This document shows, piece by piece, positions 7,431 through 15,159 of a DNA stretch of 23,323 nucleotides. Within the stretch, counting starts at the first letter, position 1, and the number at the start of each line of letters is the position of its first letter. The DNA comes from an uncultured Ellagibacter sp. (GTDB lineage: Bacteria; Actinomycetota; Coriobacteriia; Coriobacteriales; Eggerthellaceae). The stretch covers positions 1 to 23,323 of the forward strand of contig CAKUIV010000017.1 in the NCBI GenBank assembly GCA_934661105.1. Direction: 5' to 3'. The notes below the pieces were generated by a model. The model was not told the origin of the DNA and searched no databases. It was given only the letters and a program-made list of their open reading frames with translations. The position numbers were made by a program, and so were the translations under genes.

Positions 7431-8539
7431 GCGAAGGCGTTCTCGACCGCATGCGCGGTGCGATCGCGGCGCGCGGACTGGCGGGAGCCGACACCCCGGT
7501 GCTCCTCATGGTGTCGGGCGGGTCGGATTCCACGGCGCTCGCCTATCTCGCGGCCGATCTCGCCCAAGCGGGAAAGCTCGGCATGCTCGCCATGCTGCAC
7601 GTGAACCACTGCCTGCGCGGCGAGGACTCCGACGGCGACGCGCGCTTCGTCGAAAGCCTGGCGAGTCTGCTCTCGATCCCGCTGTTCATGTGCGAGGTCG
7701 ATGTCGCCGCGCAGGTGGAGCGGACGGGCGGCAACATGGAGGCGGTCGCGCGCAGCGAGCGCTATCTGGCCGCGAACGAGGCGCTCGAAAGCCTTTGCCG
7801 CCATGCGGGCGCGCCCATCGCGAGCGGCCGCATCTTCACCGCGCATACCGCCGACGACCGCGTCGAGAGCTTCTACATGCGCTCGATCGTGGGAACGGGG
7901 CCGGGCGGCTTCCGCTCGATGCGCTACGAAAACGGCCCCGTGGTGCGTCCCTTACTCGATGTCGGTCGCGAAGAATTGCGCGACTATCTGCGGGAACGTG
8001 AGCGGGAAGGCGTGCCGTGCGCGGTCGACGCCGAAGGGCGTCTTTGGCGTGAGGACGCGACCAATGCGCATACCGACCGTTTCCGCGCGTTCGTGCGCCA
8101 CGAGATCGTGCCGCGCGCGAAGGAGCGCAATCCTCATCTGCTCGATACGCTCGGGCGTACGATGAACCTCATCGCCGACGAGGACGACTACCTCGAAGGC
8201 GTGGCGGCGGCATCGGCTCGCGAGCATCTTGAGTGGGTGGGCTGCGCGTCGGGGTGCGATCCGCAATGGCGGGAGGGGTTCCGCCTCTTGCCGACGTTCG
8301 GCCGGGTGGCGCGCCCCATCGCGCGGCGCGTCGTCGCGAGGGCGCTGCAGAGCATGCTCGGCGCCGACGCGCGTATCGAGACGGCGTCGATCGAAGCGGT
8401 GCTTTCCGCCTTCGAGGAAGGTCGACCGGTCAGCGGCTACGTAACGAATATCCAGGGCGACATCGCCGTGAGCGCGAACAAGCGCGGCGTGTTGGTGGAG
8501 CCCATGAGCGCGTTTCGCGCAAGGAGGAAGAAACGATGA
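7427..8539 (+). CDS. tilS: tRNA(Ile)-lysidine synthase
   Basis: A 370-residue ATP-dependent enzyme that attaches lysine to C34 of the tRNA-Ile CAU anticodon, turning it into an AUA-reading tRNA; it is normally essential. The PP-loop SGGSDST is at residues 30-36. It is followed by HVNHCLRGEDSDGDARFVE, HTADDRVESFYMR and the conserved region ending DATNAHTDRFRAFVRHEIVP, where the family usually has an asparagine next to the arginine of the last motif. It is shorter than the 432-residue E. coli enzyme, with a reduced C-terminal part, as is common outside proteobacteria. The start ATG overlaps the rlmD stop and the TGA overlaps the maf start, so all three are probably translated from one message. 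The location near hpt and ftsH is the classical context for tilS. Confidence 0.95.
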   Translation: MSEGVLDRMRGAIAARGLAGADTPVLLMVSGGSDSTALAYLAADLAQAGKLGMLAMLHVNHCLRGEDSDGDARFVESLASLLSIPLFMCEVDVAAQVERTGGNMEAVARSERYLAANEALESLCRHAGAPIASGRIFTAHTADDRVESFYMRSIVGTGPGGFRSMRYENGPVVRPLLDVGREELRDYLREREREGVPCAVDAEGRLWREDATNAHTDRFRAFVRHEIVPRAKERNPHLLDTLGRTMNLIADEDDYLEGVAAASAREHLEWVGCASGCDPQWREGFRLLPTFGRVARPIARRVVARALQSMLGADARIETASIEAVLSAFEEGRPVSGYVTNIQGDIAVSANKRGVLVEPMSAFRARRKKR

Positions 8540-9255
8540 GTGAGAACCAAACACCTGCTTCCGGCGAAGATGCCGCTGTTGCCGAAGGCGCCGGGCAGGC
8601 GTCGGCGCAGGCGAAGCCGTTCAAGGTCGTGCTTGCGAGCGCGAGCCCGCGCCGTGCCCAGCTTCTGCACGATGCGGGCGTCGTCTTCGACGTTCATGCG
8701 TCGGAAGTGGACGAATCGCTCGACGACGACTTGCTTTCGAACCCTCCCGAGGCATGCAAGAAGCTCGCTGAGCGCAAGGCGGGCGCCGTCGTGCAGGAAA
8801 TCCTTTCGGACCCTGAGTACTCGGGCATGCTCATCGTCATCGGGTCGGACACGATGGTCGTGAAAGACGGCGCGATCTTCGGCAAGCCGAAAAGCGCAAG
8901 CGACGCGACGCATATGCTGCGTTGCCTGTCGGGTGCGACGCACGAGGTCATGACCGCGGTCTCGGTGTGGATGGTGAAGGCCGACCCGGTGGACGAGAAC
9001 GCTTCCGAAGGCGAGTCCGGCAACGTGTCGCTCGGCTTTCGCACCTTCTGCGACACGACGCGCGTCACGTTCCACGAGCTTTCCGACGAGCGCATTCGCG
9101 AGTACCTCGCCTGCGGCGAGTCGTTCGACAAGGCGGGAGCGTACGCGATACAGGGTGAGGGCGGGAAGCTCGTTTCCCGCATCGAGGGCTACAAGAGCAC
9201 GGTTATCGGCCTTCCCGTCGAGCGCCTGGTGAAGGAATTCCCCGACCTGGTTTAG
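8536..9255 (+). CDS. maf: Maf family nucleoside triphosphate pyrophosphatase
   Basis: A 239-residue house-cleaning enzyme that hydrolyses non-canonical or modified nucleoside triphosphates to the monophosphate and pyrophosphate; some members also inhibit septation. The signature VLASASPRRAQLL is at about residues 32-44, followed by the catalytic acidic motif GSDTMVV, GKPKS, and the C-terminal GAYAIQGEGG and STVIGLPVE. The substrate subgroup (YhdE-type dTTP/UTP versus YceF-type m7GTP) cannot be fixed by eye. An Ala/Gly/Gln-rich N-terminal extension of about 29 residues precedes the domain, and a small acidic insert (about residues 153-164) sits before GFRTFCDTT. The ATG at 8536 follows AAGGAGG (8521-8527) and overlaps the tilS stop (ATGA). 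A 122-base gap to hpt follows. Confidence 0.93.
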   Translation: MSENQTPASGEDAAVAEGAGQASAQAKPFKVVLASASPRRAQLLHDAGVVFDVHASEVDESLDDDLLSNPPEACKKLAERKAGAVVQEILSDPEYSGMLIVIGSDTMVVKDGAIFGKPKSASDATHMLRCLSGATHEVMTAVSVWMVKADPVDENASEGESGNVSLGFRTFCDTTRVTFHELSDERIREYLACGESFDKAGAYAIQGEGGKLVSRIEGYKSTVIGLPVERLVKEFPDLV

Positions 9256-9276
9256 TTATGTGTCGTTACCGTATCG

Positions 9277-9307
9277 TCGACTAACCCTGGCGCCTTTGCG
9301 GTACACT
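9277..9307 (+). promoter_or_regulatory. Candidate promoter for hpt
   Basis: TACACT (9302-9307) is a fair -10 hexamer in the gap after maf. The best -35 is the poor TCGACT at 9277-9282 with 19-base spacing. Transcription would begin near 9314, giving a leader of about 60 bases before the chosen hpt start. Confidence 0.3.
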
Positions 9308-9377
9308 TTGCAAATTGGAACAACCATATCGGCGCCTGAGCATTTTCGCGCGGCGCCTCATCGAAAAGGGAATGCAA

Positions 9378-9926
9378 GTGCATAGCGACGTTAGCGAAAT
9401 TCTGTTCACGGAAGAGGAAATCCATAATCGCGTAGCCGAAATCGGCGCGGCGATCACGCGCGACTTCAAGGATGTGGCCGGCAAGGACGGCATCATCCTC
9501 ATCTCGGTGCTGCGCGGCGCTGCGATCTTCATGGCCGACCTCGCTCGCGAGATCAAGATCCCCTGCGAGATGGATTACATGGCCATCTCTTCGTACGGCA
9601 ACGGCGTGAAAAGCTCGGGCGTCGTCCGCATCCTGAAGGATCTGTCATCGCACATCGAAGGACGCCACGTCGTCATCGCCGAGGACATCCTCGACTCGGG
9701 GCTCACGCTCACCTACCTTCTGAAGAACCTGAGCTCGCGCAACCCCGCGTCGCTTACCGTGGCGACGCTTCTGCGCAAGAAGACGAAGTCCCAGGCCGAC
9801 GTCGATTGCCGCTATGTCGGCTTCGAATGCCCCGACCAGTTCATCGTGGGGTACGGCCTCGATTACGCCGAACGATATCGAAACCTTCCCTACATCGGCG
9901 TTCTGAAACCGGAAATCTACGAATAG
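9378..9926 (+). CDS. hpt: Hypoxanthine phosphoribosyltransferase
   Basis: A 182-residue purine-salvage enzyme that converts hypoxanthine (often guanine too) and PRPP to IMP/GMP. The PRPP-binding signature VVIAEDILDSGLTL begins at about residue 98. ISVLRGAAIFMADLAREI, the flexible-loop region DYMAISSYGNG and the C-terminal YRNLPYIGVLKPEIYE are also typical of bacterial HPRT. GTG at 9378 is preferred because AAAAGGG (9364-9370) lies seven bases upstream and the resulting length matches the family. The ATG at 9372 would be only one base from that site, and a TTG at 9315 has no ribosome site. The neighbours tilS (via maf) and ftsH form a conserved bacterial cluster; in other bacteria HPRT is known to interact functionally with TilS and FtsH. 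A terminator-like hairpin follows the stop. Confidence 0.93.
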   Translation: MHSDVSEILFTEEEIHNRVAEIGAAITRDFKDVAGKDGIILISVLRGAAIFMADLAREIKIPCEMDYMAISSYGNGVKSSGVVRILKDLSSHIEGRHVVIAEDILDSGLTLTYLLKNLSSRNPASLTVATLLRKKTKSQADVDCRYVGFECPDQFIVGYGLDYAERYRNLPYIGVLKPEIYE

Positions 9927-9930
9927 CATC

Positions 9931-9957
9931 GAAGCGGCGCCGACCAGGCGCCGTTTT
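9931..9957 (+). terminator. Hairpin terminator or attenuator between hpt and ftsH
   Basis: A 7-bp GC stem pairs cggcgcc (9935-9941) with ggcgccg (9947-9953) around a five-base loop. It extends by A-U and G-U pairs and ends in TTTT. It starts four bases after the hpt stop. I see no promoter between it and ftsH, so partial readthrough is expected. Confidence 0.6.
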
Positions 9958-9990
9958 CCGATGAATGCAACCAGAAAAGGCAGCTGATAC

Positions 9991-12240
9991 ATGGCGCAAC
10001 AGAAGAAACAACAGTCCCCGCAGCAACCGAATCCTCGCGTCACCATCATCTCGGTGCTGCTGTTCCTCGTCGTGGCGTTTTTCGTCGGGCAGCAGTTCAT
10101 GGTCATGTCCAATGCGAGCTCGACGCCGACCGATTCGCTCATCACCTCGGAATTCACCCAGGCTGTCGAGCAGGATCGCGTGACCAAGGTCGTGTACTCT
10201 GCGGGCGATTACAAGGTGACGGGCACGTATTATCCGGCTATCACCGCAGGCTCCACCGCGGCCGACGCGTTCAACGCGGCGTTCGACGCGATGAACGCCC
10301 GTATGGCCACGGAAAAGAACCCGCAGGGCTCGGTGCTCGCCGGCATCGGCACCTCCTCGATCGACTCGACCACGCTCGGCTCGGAGCGCGGCTACACCTC
10401 CACGTTCGTGGGACAGGACTCGCTGTCCGAGCTTCTGAAGGACCATCCCAACATCTCGTACCAGGTCACGTTGCCGTCTGAGTGGATCAGCATCCTGAGC
10501 TCGCTTCTGCCCATCATCCTCATCGGCGCGCTTCTGTTCTTCTTCTTCAACCAGATGCAGAAGTCCACCAATTCGCAGATGAACTTCGGCAAGGCGAAGA
10601 CCAAGAAGGCGGCCGAGGAGCGCCCGGACGTCAAGTTCTCCGACGTCGCCGGCGTCGACGAGGCTGTGGAGGAAATGCAGGAAATCAAGGACTTCCTGTC
10701 GAATCCCGCGAAGTATCAGTCGATGGGCGCGAAGGTTCCTCGCGGTTGCCTGCTCGTCGGCCCTCCGGGCACGGGCAAGACGCTGCTCGCCCGCGCGGTT
10801 GCAGGTGAAGCGGGCGTTCCGTTCTTCAGCATTTCGGGTTCCGACTTCGTCGAGATGTTCGTGGGCGTGGGCGCGAGCCGCGTGCGCGACTTGTTCCAGC
10901 AGGCGAAGGAAGCGGCGCCTTCCATCATCTTCATCGACGAAATCGACGCGGTCGGCCGCCAGCGCGGCACAGGTCTCGGCGGCGGTCACGACGAGCGCGA
11001 GCAAACGTTGAACCAGCTGCTCGTCGAGATGGACGGCTTCGAGTCGAACGAGTCTGTCATCCTCATCGCCGCGACGAACCGCGCCGACGTGCTCGATCCC
11101 GCGCTTCTGCGTCCGGGCCGCTTCGACCGCCAGATCGTGGTCGACGCCCCCGACGTTCGCGGTCGCGAGAAGATCCTGCAGGTCCATGCGAAGGACAAGC
11201 CGCTCGGCAGCGACGTCGACCTGTCGACCATCGCCAAGCTCACGCCCGGTTTCACCGGCGCCGACCTCATGAACCTCATGAACGAGTCCGCTCTTCTCAC
11301 CGCTCGCCGCGGCAAGAAGATCATCACCATGCGCGAAGTCAACGAGTCGATGGAACGCGTGATCGCCGGCCCCGAACGCAAGGGCCGCGTGATGGACGAG
11401 CAGACCAAGCACACCATCGCCTACCACGAGTCGGGCCATGCGCTTGTGGGCCACACGTTGCCGCATGCCGACCCGGTGCACAAGATCTCGATCATTTCCC
11501 GTGGGCGTGCGCTCGGTTACACCTTGAGCATCCCGAAGGAAGACAAGGTCCTGAACACGGTGGGCGAGATGCTCGACGAGCTTGCGGTGTTCATGGGCGG
11601 TCGAGTGGCGGAGGAAATCTTCTGCGACGATGTGACCACGGGTGCGAGCAACGACCTCGAGCGCGCGACGAAGATGGCGCGCGCGATGGTGACCCAGTAC
11701 GGCATGTCGACGGCTTTGGGCACGCAGGTGTTCGGCCAGCCGAACCACGAGGTGTTCCTCGGTCGCGATTACGGCAACACGCAGGATTACTCCGAGGAGA
11801 CCGCTCGCCGCATCGACGACGAGGTCGCTCGCATCATGAAGGAAGCGCACGACCGCGCCTACGAGATCCTGAGCTCGCATCGCGACCAGATGGATCTTAT
11901 GGCAAGCGTGCTTTTGGAGCGCGAAACGGTCGACGGCGAAGCCTGCCAGGCGCTGCTCGACAACCGCTGGAGCGAATACCTTGAGCGTGAAGACGATATC
12001 ATCGCCGCGAAGCAACGTGAGGAAGCCGAAGCGCGTGCCCGCGACGCCAAGCTCGCCGATCCGAACTGGAACGGCGACCAGATGGGAGGCAACGGCCCCG
12101 ACGGCATCGACGGTGCGCCCACGCAGACCGCCCAACATGTCGATTCGTTTGCTCCGCGTGGCATCCTCAGCGATTTGGAGCAGGGCTTCCGCGACATCGC
12201 GCATGGCAACGATTCCAATGATAAGGACAGCAAGAACTAA
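9991..12240 (+). CDS. ftsH: ATP-dependent zinc metalloprotease FtsH
   Basis: A 749-residue membrane-anchored AAA+ protease that extracts and degrades misfolded membrane proteins and short-lived regulators. Membrane helices are at about residues 17-38 and 165-187, enclosing an extracytoplasmic domain of about 125 residues, larger than the roughly 70 residues in E. coli. The AAA domain has Walker A GPPGTGKT (257-264), Walker B IIFIDEIDAVG, and the second region of homology ATNRADVLDPALLRPGRFDR. The zinc site is HESGH (479-483) with the third ligand D555 in TTGASNDLERAT. The C-terminal tail of about 75 residues is Gly/Asp/Asn-rich and hydrophilic, with a possible helix GILSDLEQGFRDIA. The start ATG has only a weak, distant site (AAAAGG). 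The folP-folK gene begins 11 bases after the stop. Confidence 0.96.
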   Translation: MAQQKKQQSPQQPNPRVTIISVLLFLVVAFFVGQQFMVMSNASSTPTDSLITSEFTQAVEQDRVTKVVYSAGDYKVTGTYYPAITAGSTAADAFNAAFDAMNARMATEKNPQGSVLAGIGTSSIDSTTLGSERGYTSTFVGQDSLSELLKDHPNISYQVTLPSEWISILSSLLPIILIGALLFFFFNQMQKSTNSQMNFGKAKTKKAAEERPDVKFSDVAGVDEAVEEMQEIKDFLSNPAKYQSMGAKVPRGCLLVGPPGTGKTLLARAVAGEAGVPFFSISGSDFVEMFVGVGASRVRDLFQQAKEAAPSIIFIDEIDAVGRQRGTGLGGGHDEREQTLNQLLVEMDGFESNESVILIAATNRADVLDPALLRPGRFDRQIVVDAPDVRGREKILQVHAKDKPLGSDVDLSTIAKLTPGFTGADLMNLMNESALLTARRGKKIITMREVNESMERVIAGPERKGRVMDEQTKHTIAYHESGHALVGHTLPHADPVHKISIISRGRALGYTLSIPKEDKVLNTVGEMLDELAVFMGGRVAEEIFCDDVTTGASNDLERATKMARAMVTQYGMSTALGTQVFGQPNHEVFLGRDYGNTQDYSEETARRIDDEVARIMKEAHDRAYEILSSHRDQMDLMASVLLERETVDGEACQALLDNRWSEYLEREDDIIAAKQREEAEARARDAKLADPNWNGDQMGGNGPDGIDGAPTQTAQHVDSFAPRGILSDLEQGFRDIAHGNDSNDKDSKN

Positions 12241-12251
12241 AGGAGCATATA

Positions 12252-13565
12252 TTGGATTGGCATTGCGCCTCGTATAGCTTCGACACCAAGATGCCCATCG
12301 TGATGGGCATCTTGAATGTCACGCCTGATTCGTTCTCCGACGGGGGAGAGCACAACACCCATGACGAGGCTATCTCGTTCGCGAAGAGCATGCTCGATGC
12401 GGGTGCGAAGATCATCGATGTGGGGGGCGAGTCCACGCGACCAGGATCGGCCGAGATCTCGATCGAAGAGGAACTTGCGCGCACGGTTTCGGTGGTGCGC
12501 GATCTTGCGGCCGCCGGCGTGTGCGTGAGCATCGACACGCGCCACGCCGAGGTTGCACGTGCGTGCGTCGATGCTGGCGCCGCCATCATCAACGACGTGT
12601 CAGGATTCCGCGACCCCGCCATGGTCGAGGTCGCGAAATCATGCGACGCCGGCCTCGTCGTCATGCACATGAAGGGCGAGCCGGGTACGATGCAAGACGA
12701 CCCGCATTACGACGACGTTGTGGTTGAAGTGCGCGATTATCTGGCGAAGCGCGCGGCCGAACTGGAAGCTGTCGGCATTGCGCATGACCGCATCTGCGTC
12801 GACCCTGGCCCCGGCTTCGGCAAGACCGCATCGCAGACCATGGAGCTCATGCGCAACTTCCACGAAATCGCGCGTCTGGGATACACCTCGATGGTGGCGG
12901 TTTCGCGCAAGAGCTACATCGGCAAGGCATACGGCATCGACGACCCGCACGATCGCGATCGCGCCTCGGCTGCCGAGGCGCTTATGGCTTGCGAGCTCGG
13001 TGCGGGCGTGGTGCGTGCGCACAACGTGGAAGAAACGGTGAAGGCGCTTCAAGATTTGCGCCCGTACTGCTATCTGGGGCTTGGCTGCAACGTCGCGCTC
13101 GTGGCCGACGAAGGCGAGGAGCGCGAGGGCAAGATCGCGCAGATCGAACACGCCATCGGGCAGCTCTGCATGATTCCCGATTCGCAGATCATCGACGTGT
13201 CGAGCTATTACGAGAGCGAGCCCGCGTACTACCTTGACCAGGAGCCGTTCGTGAACGCCGTCGTGCTCATGCGCACGGGCGTGGCTCCGAAGGAGCTGCT
13301 CGAGTACCTGCATGCCATCGAGAACAGCCTGGGGCGCGTGCGCGAGATCGAGAACGGGCCGCGCACCTGCGACATCGACATCCTCGACTACCAGCTCTAC
13401 GTGGTGGATACCGATGTGCTCACCCTGCCGCATCCGCGCATCTGCGAGCGCGATTTTGTGGTGAAGCCGCTGCTCGAGATTTCCCCGAACCACATTCTCG
13501 CCGACGGCATGCCCGTGGCGAGCGTGCCGGAAGAAGAGCGCGTCGGCCACGCCGTGAAGCTGTAA
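12252..13565 (+). CDS. folP: Bifunctional dihydropteroate synthase - HPPK (FolP-FolK fusion)
   Basis: A 437-residue fusion for two neighbouring steps of folate synthesis. The N-terminal DHPS (residues 1 to about 270) joins 6-hydroxymethyl-dihydropterin pyrophosphate to p-aminobenzoate. It shows GILNVTPDSFSDGG (19-32), VGGESTRPG (57-65), DPGPGFGKT (184-192) and SRKSYIGK. The C-terminal HPPK (about 273-437), which makes that pyrophosphate, shows YLGLGCNVA, the signature GPRTCDIDIL (369-378) and TLPHPRICERDFVVKPL. The catalytic order in the pathway is HPPK then DHPS, the reverse of the domain order here. No FolB domain lies between them, and folB is not in the window. The start is TTG at 12252, six bases after AGGAG (12241-12245); the ATG at 12291 would cut into the DHPS fold. 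It directly follows ftsH and ends at a terminator. Confidence 0.93.
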   Translation: MDWHCASYSFDTKMPIVMGILNVTPDSFSDGGEHNTHDEAISFAKSMLDAGAKIIDVGGESTRPGSAEISIEEELARTVSVVRDLAAAGVCVSIDTRHAEVARACVDAGAAIINDVSGFRDPAMVEVAKSCDAGLVVMHMKGEPGTMQDDPHYDDVVVEVRDYLAKRAAELEAVGIAHDRICVDPGPGFGKTASQTMELMRNFHEIARLGYTSMVAVSRKSYIGKAYGIDDPHDRDRASAAEALMACELGAGVVRAHNVEETVKALQDLRPYCYLGLGCNVALVADEGEEREGKIAQIEHAIGQLCMIPDSQIIDVSSYYESEPAYYLDQEPFVNAVVLMRTGVAPKELLEYLHAIENSLGRVREIENGPRTCDIDILDYQLYVVDTDVLTLPHPRICERDFVVKPLLEISPNHILADGMPVASVPEEERVGHAVKL

Positions 13566-13584
13566 CCGCCCCGATCCCACCAAG

Positions 13585-13620
13585 CCCCGCTTCCGAACAC
13601 CCACGGAAGTGGGGTTTTCT
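13585..13620 (+). terminator. Rho-independent terminator after folP-folK
   Basis: An 11-bp stem pairs ccccgcttccg (13585-13595) with cggaagtgggg (13604-13614), with one G-U pair and an eight-base loop. It is followed by ttttct. It closes the rlmD-to-folK run. Confidence 0.85.
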
Positions 13621-13669
13621 GTTTGCTGCTATGCGCTGATCACGGCATGCTGCTTTTCAATGCGGGCTG

Positions 13670-13831
13670 CTATAGCTTTTCGTAATGCGTCCACATTCTG
13701 ACGACTTTCACGATGCCGTCGTAGTGCGTTCCGCCGTCGCGGTTATCGAACCCATAGTTCCTCCTTGGGGGTACGCTTTCATAATAGTTGTGCGCATCAT
13801 CAACGCAAAACGCAAACTTACAGAAACCTGG
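13670..13831 (-). pseudogene. Possible decayed gene remnant (53-codon open frame without a start)
   Basis: On the minus strand a frame stays open for 53 codons and ends in TAG at 13670-13672. It encodes a protein-like tail with NYYESVPPRRN, GFDNRDGGTHYDGIVK and VVRMWTHYEKL. It has no in-frame ATG at its beginning. A second frame, shifted by one base, has an AAGGAGG site and an ATG (complement of 13755-13757) but stops after 15 codons. Together these look like a small gene broken by a frameshift, or the 3' end of one lost by rearrangement. It overlaps the last 14 bases of the ATPase gene. I do not recognise the family, and chance is possible. Confidence 0.25.
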
Positions 13832-15146
13832 TCAGATATGTTGGGATACAGGTCACTATGCCGTCGCGTTGGAGGTCTTTGGTGTAGATCAGATATTGCT
13901 TTCCGATTCTGTCCGAGTATTTTTTAGCAAATGCGTCAAGAGAGGCATGGGTTTTATAACGCGACGATTTAACTTCGATAGGGTCGATTTTCTTGCCGTC
14001 TGGGATAATGAAATCTATCTCGTAGTTGCGGTGGGCGCCTTCTTTTTCCCATGTGTGGTAGAAGAGATTCCGTCCTCTGGCTACCAGTTCTTGCGCGACG
14101 ATGTTTTCGTAGACGGCTCCTAAATTGACAGGAAGCCTGTCGGAGAGCAGCTGCCCGTAAATCACGTTTTCGGTAAAGTCGGAATCCTTGAAAGCGAGCG
14201 TTACGAATAGCCCCGTATCTGCTAAGTAAAGCTTGAATTTTTCCAGGTCGATGCTTGCCGACATACCCGCGTTTGGGTCGTTGACGTGGTGGGCGACGAG
14301 AACGGTTTTCGACTCTCTCAGCTCCGCGATCTCCTCAAGGATGGACGACGATTGGCGATTGGCGAGGACACTTGACACCTGGTACCTCGAAGCTTTTTTC
14401 GCGAGCTGAGCGGGGATGGCGTCGAAGAGCATGGAGACGGCCCCGGATGGGCTGATCTTGTAAAAATCCTCTTCATAGAGGCCGAGGATGGTTCGCTTGA
14501 CCTTGTCGACCTCTTGCAGATTGTTTGTTTGAAGGTATGCATCGACTGCCTGCGGCATCCCGCCGACGAGCATGTAGAGCCTGAAGTCCCTCATCAACTT
14601 GCGATTAACCTGATCACCGAGCTGCGCTTTCGACGCGAAAGTCTTCTCGAGTAGCGGGATCGTCGCGTAATCTTCCTGAGCCCACTTGAACTCCTCGAAA
14701 TCCATCGGGCGCATCTGAATCTTCACTTCTTCGCTTGGAATCAAGATATCGGCGGTGTTTTTCCTGATGGATATGAGGGAGCCCGTCTCTATGTAATCAT
14801 AGCGCCCATCGGCGACAAGCTGCTTGATCGCCTGACGAGCTCGCGGGCAAAGCTGCACCTCATCGAATATGATGAGAGACTCTCGTTCGTGGAGCTGTAC
14901 GGAATACTGAAGCTGAAGTTGAAGGAACAGGTAGTTGAGATCCGATGTGTCGTCGAAGAGGCTCTTTGTGGCAGAGGATGCTCTGGAGAAATCGATCAGC
15001 AGGTAAGAACGATACTCGCTTCGGGCGAAGGCTTCGACGACCGTGGATTTCCCGATGCGCCGAGCGCCCTCGATGAGTAAGGCGGTTTTTCCGGCTTGCG
15101 TTTTCTTCCATTGAAGCAGGTCATCATAGATTTTTCGCTTGAACAT
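13818..15146 (-). CDS. AAA ATPase with C-terminal DUF4143 domain
   Basis: A 442-residue protein starting at the ATG complementary to 15144-15146. The N-terminal AAA_14-type ATPase has Walker A GARRIGKST (27-35), Walker B LIIFDEVQ (D95/E96) and a sensor-like YIETGSLISI. The C-terminal half is DUF4143-like, with LYMLVGGMPQAVDAYL in the linker and KLYLADTGLF further on. Near the end, D378 (NYEIDFII) and E391-x-K393 (PIEVKSS) form the restriction-endonuclease-like D...ExK pattern known for this family. Proteins of this type are widespread in gut bacteria, often as isolated, laterally transferred genes, and their role is unproven; a nuclease or defence-related activity is inference only. Base composition is visibly lower in G/C than in neighbours (23 of 60 at 13921-13980, versus 39 of 60 in folP at 12421-12480). 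Three phased direct repeats lie directly upstream and may control it. An in-frame GTG at 15236 would add 30 residues translated from those repeats. Confidence 0.88.
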   Translation of the reverse strand: MFKRKIYDDLLQWKKTQAGKTALLIEGARRIGKSTVVEAFARSEYRSYLLIDFSRASSATKSLFDDTSDLNYLFLQLQLQYSVQLHERESLIIFDEVQLCPRARQAIKQLVADGRYDYIETGSLISIRKNTADILIPSEEVKIQMRPMDFEEFKWAQEDYATIPLLEKTFASKAQLGDQVNRKLMRDFRLYMLVGGMPQAVDAYLQTNNLQEVDKVKRTILGLYEEDFYKISPSGAVSMLFDAIPAQLAKKASRYQVSSVLANRQSSSILEEIAELRESKTVLVAHHVNDPNAGMSASIDLEKFKLYLADTGLFVTLAFKDSDFTENVIYGQLLSDRLPVNLGAVYENIVAQELVARGRNLFYHTWEKEGAHRNYEIDFIIPDGKKIDPIEVKSSRYKTHASLDAFAKKYSDRIGKQYLIYTKDLQRDGIVTCIPTYLTRFL

Positions 15147-15159
15147 TGGTCGCCTCGCA

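Noticed and set aside
9315..9377. Longer hypoxanthine phosphoribosyltransferase starting at TTG 9315 or ATG 9372
   Set aside because: The TTG has no ribosome site, and for the ATG the AAAAGGG site is only one base away. GTG 9378 has correct spacing and gives family length.
9841..12204. A very long open frame on the minus strand opposite ftsH
   Set aside because: It is an antisense shadow caused by high G/C at codon positions. The + strand frame holds every FtsH motif, and the antisense product is His/Arg/Val-rich without domains.
13685..13927. An 80-codon + strand frame in the gap after folP-folK
   Set aside because: It lacks a ribosome site, overlaps the 3' end of the ATPase gene on the other strand and shows no motif.
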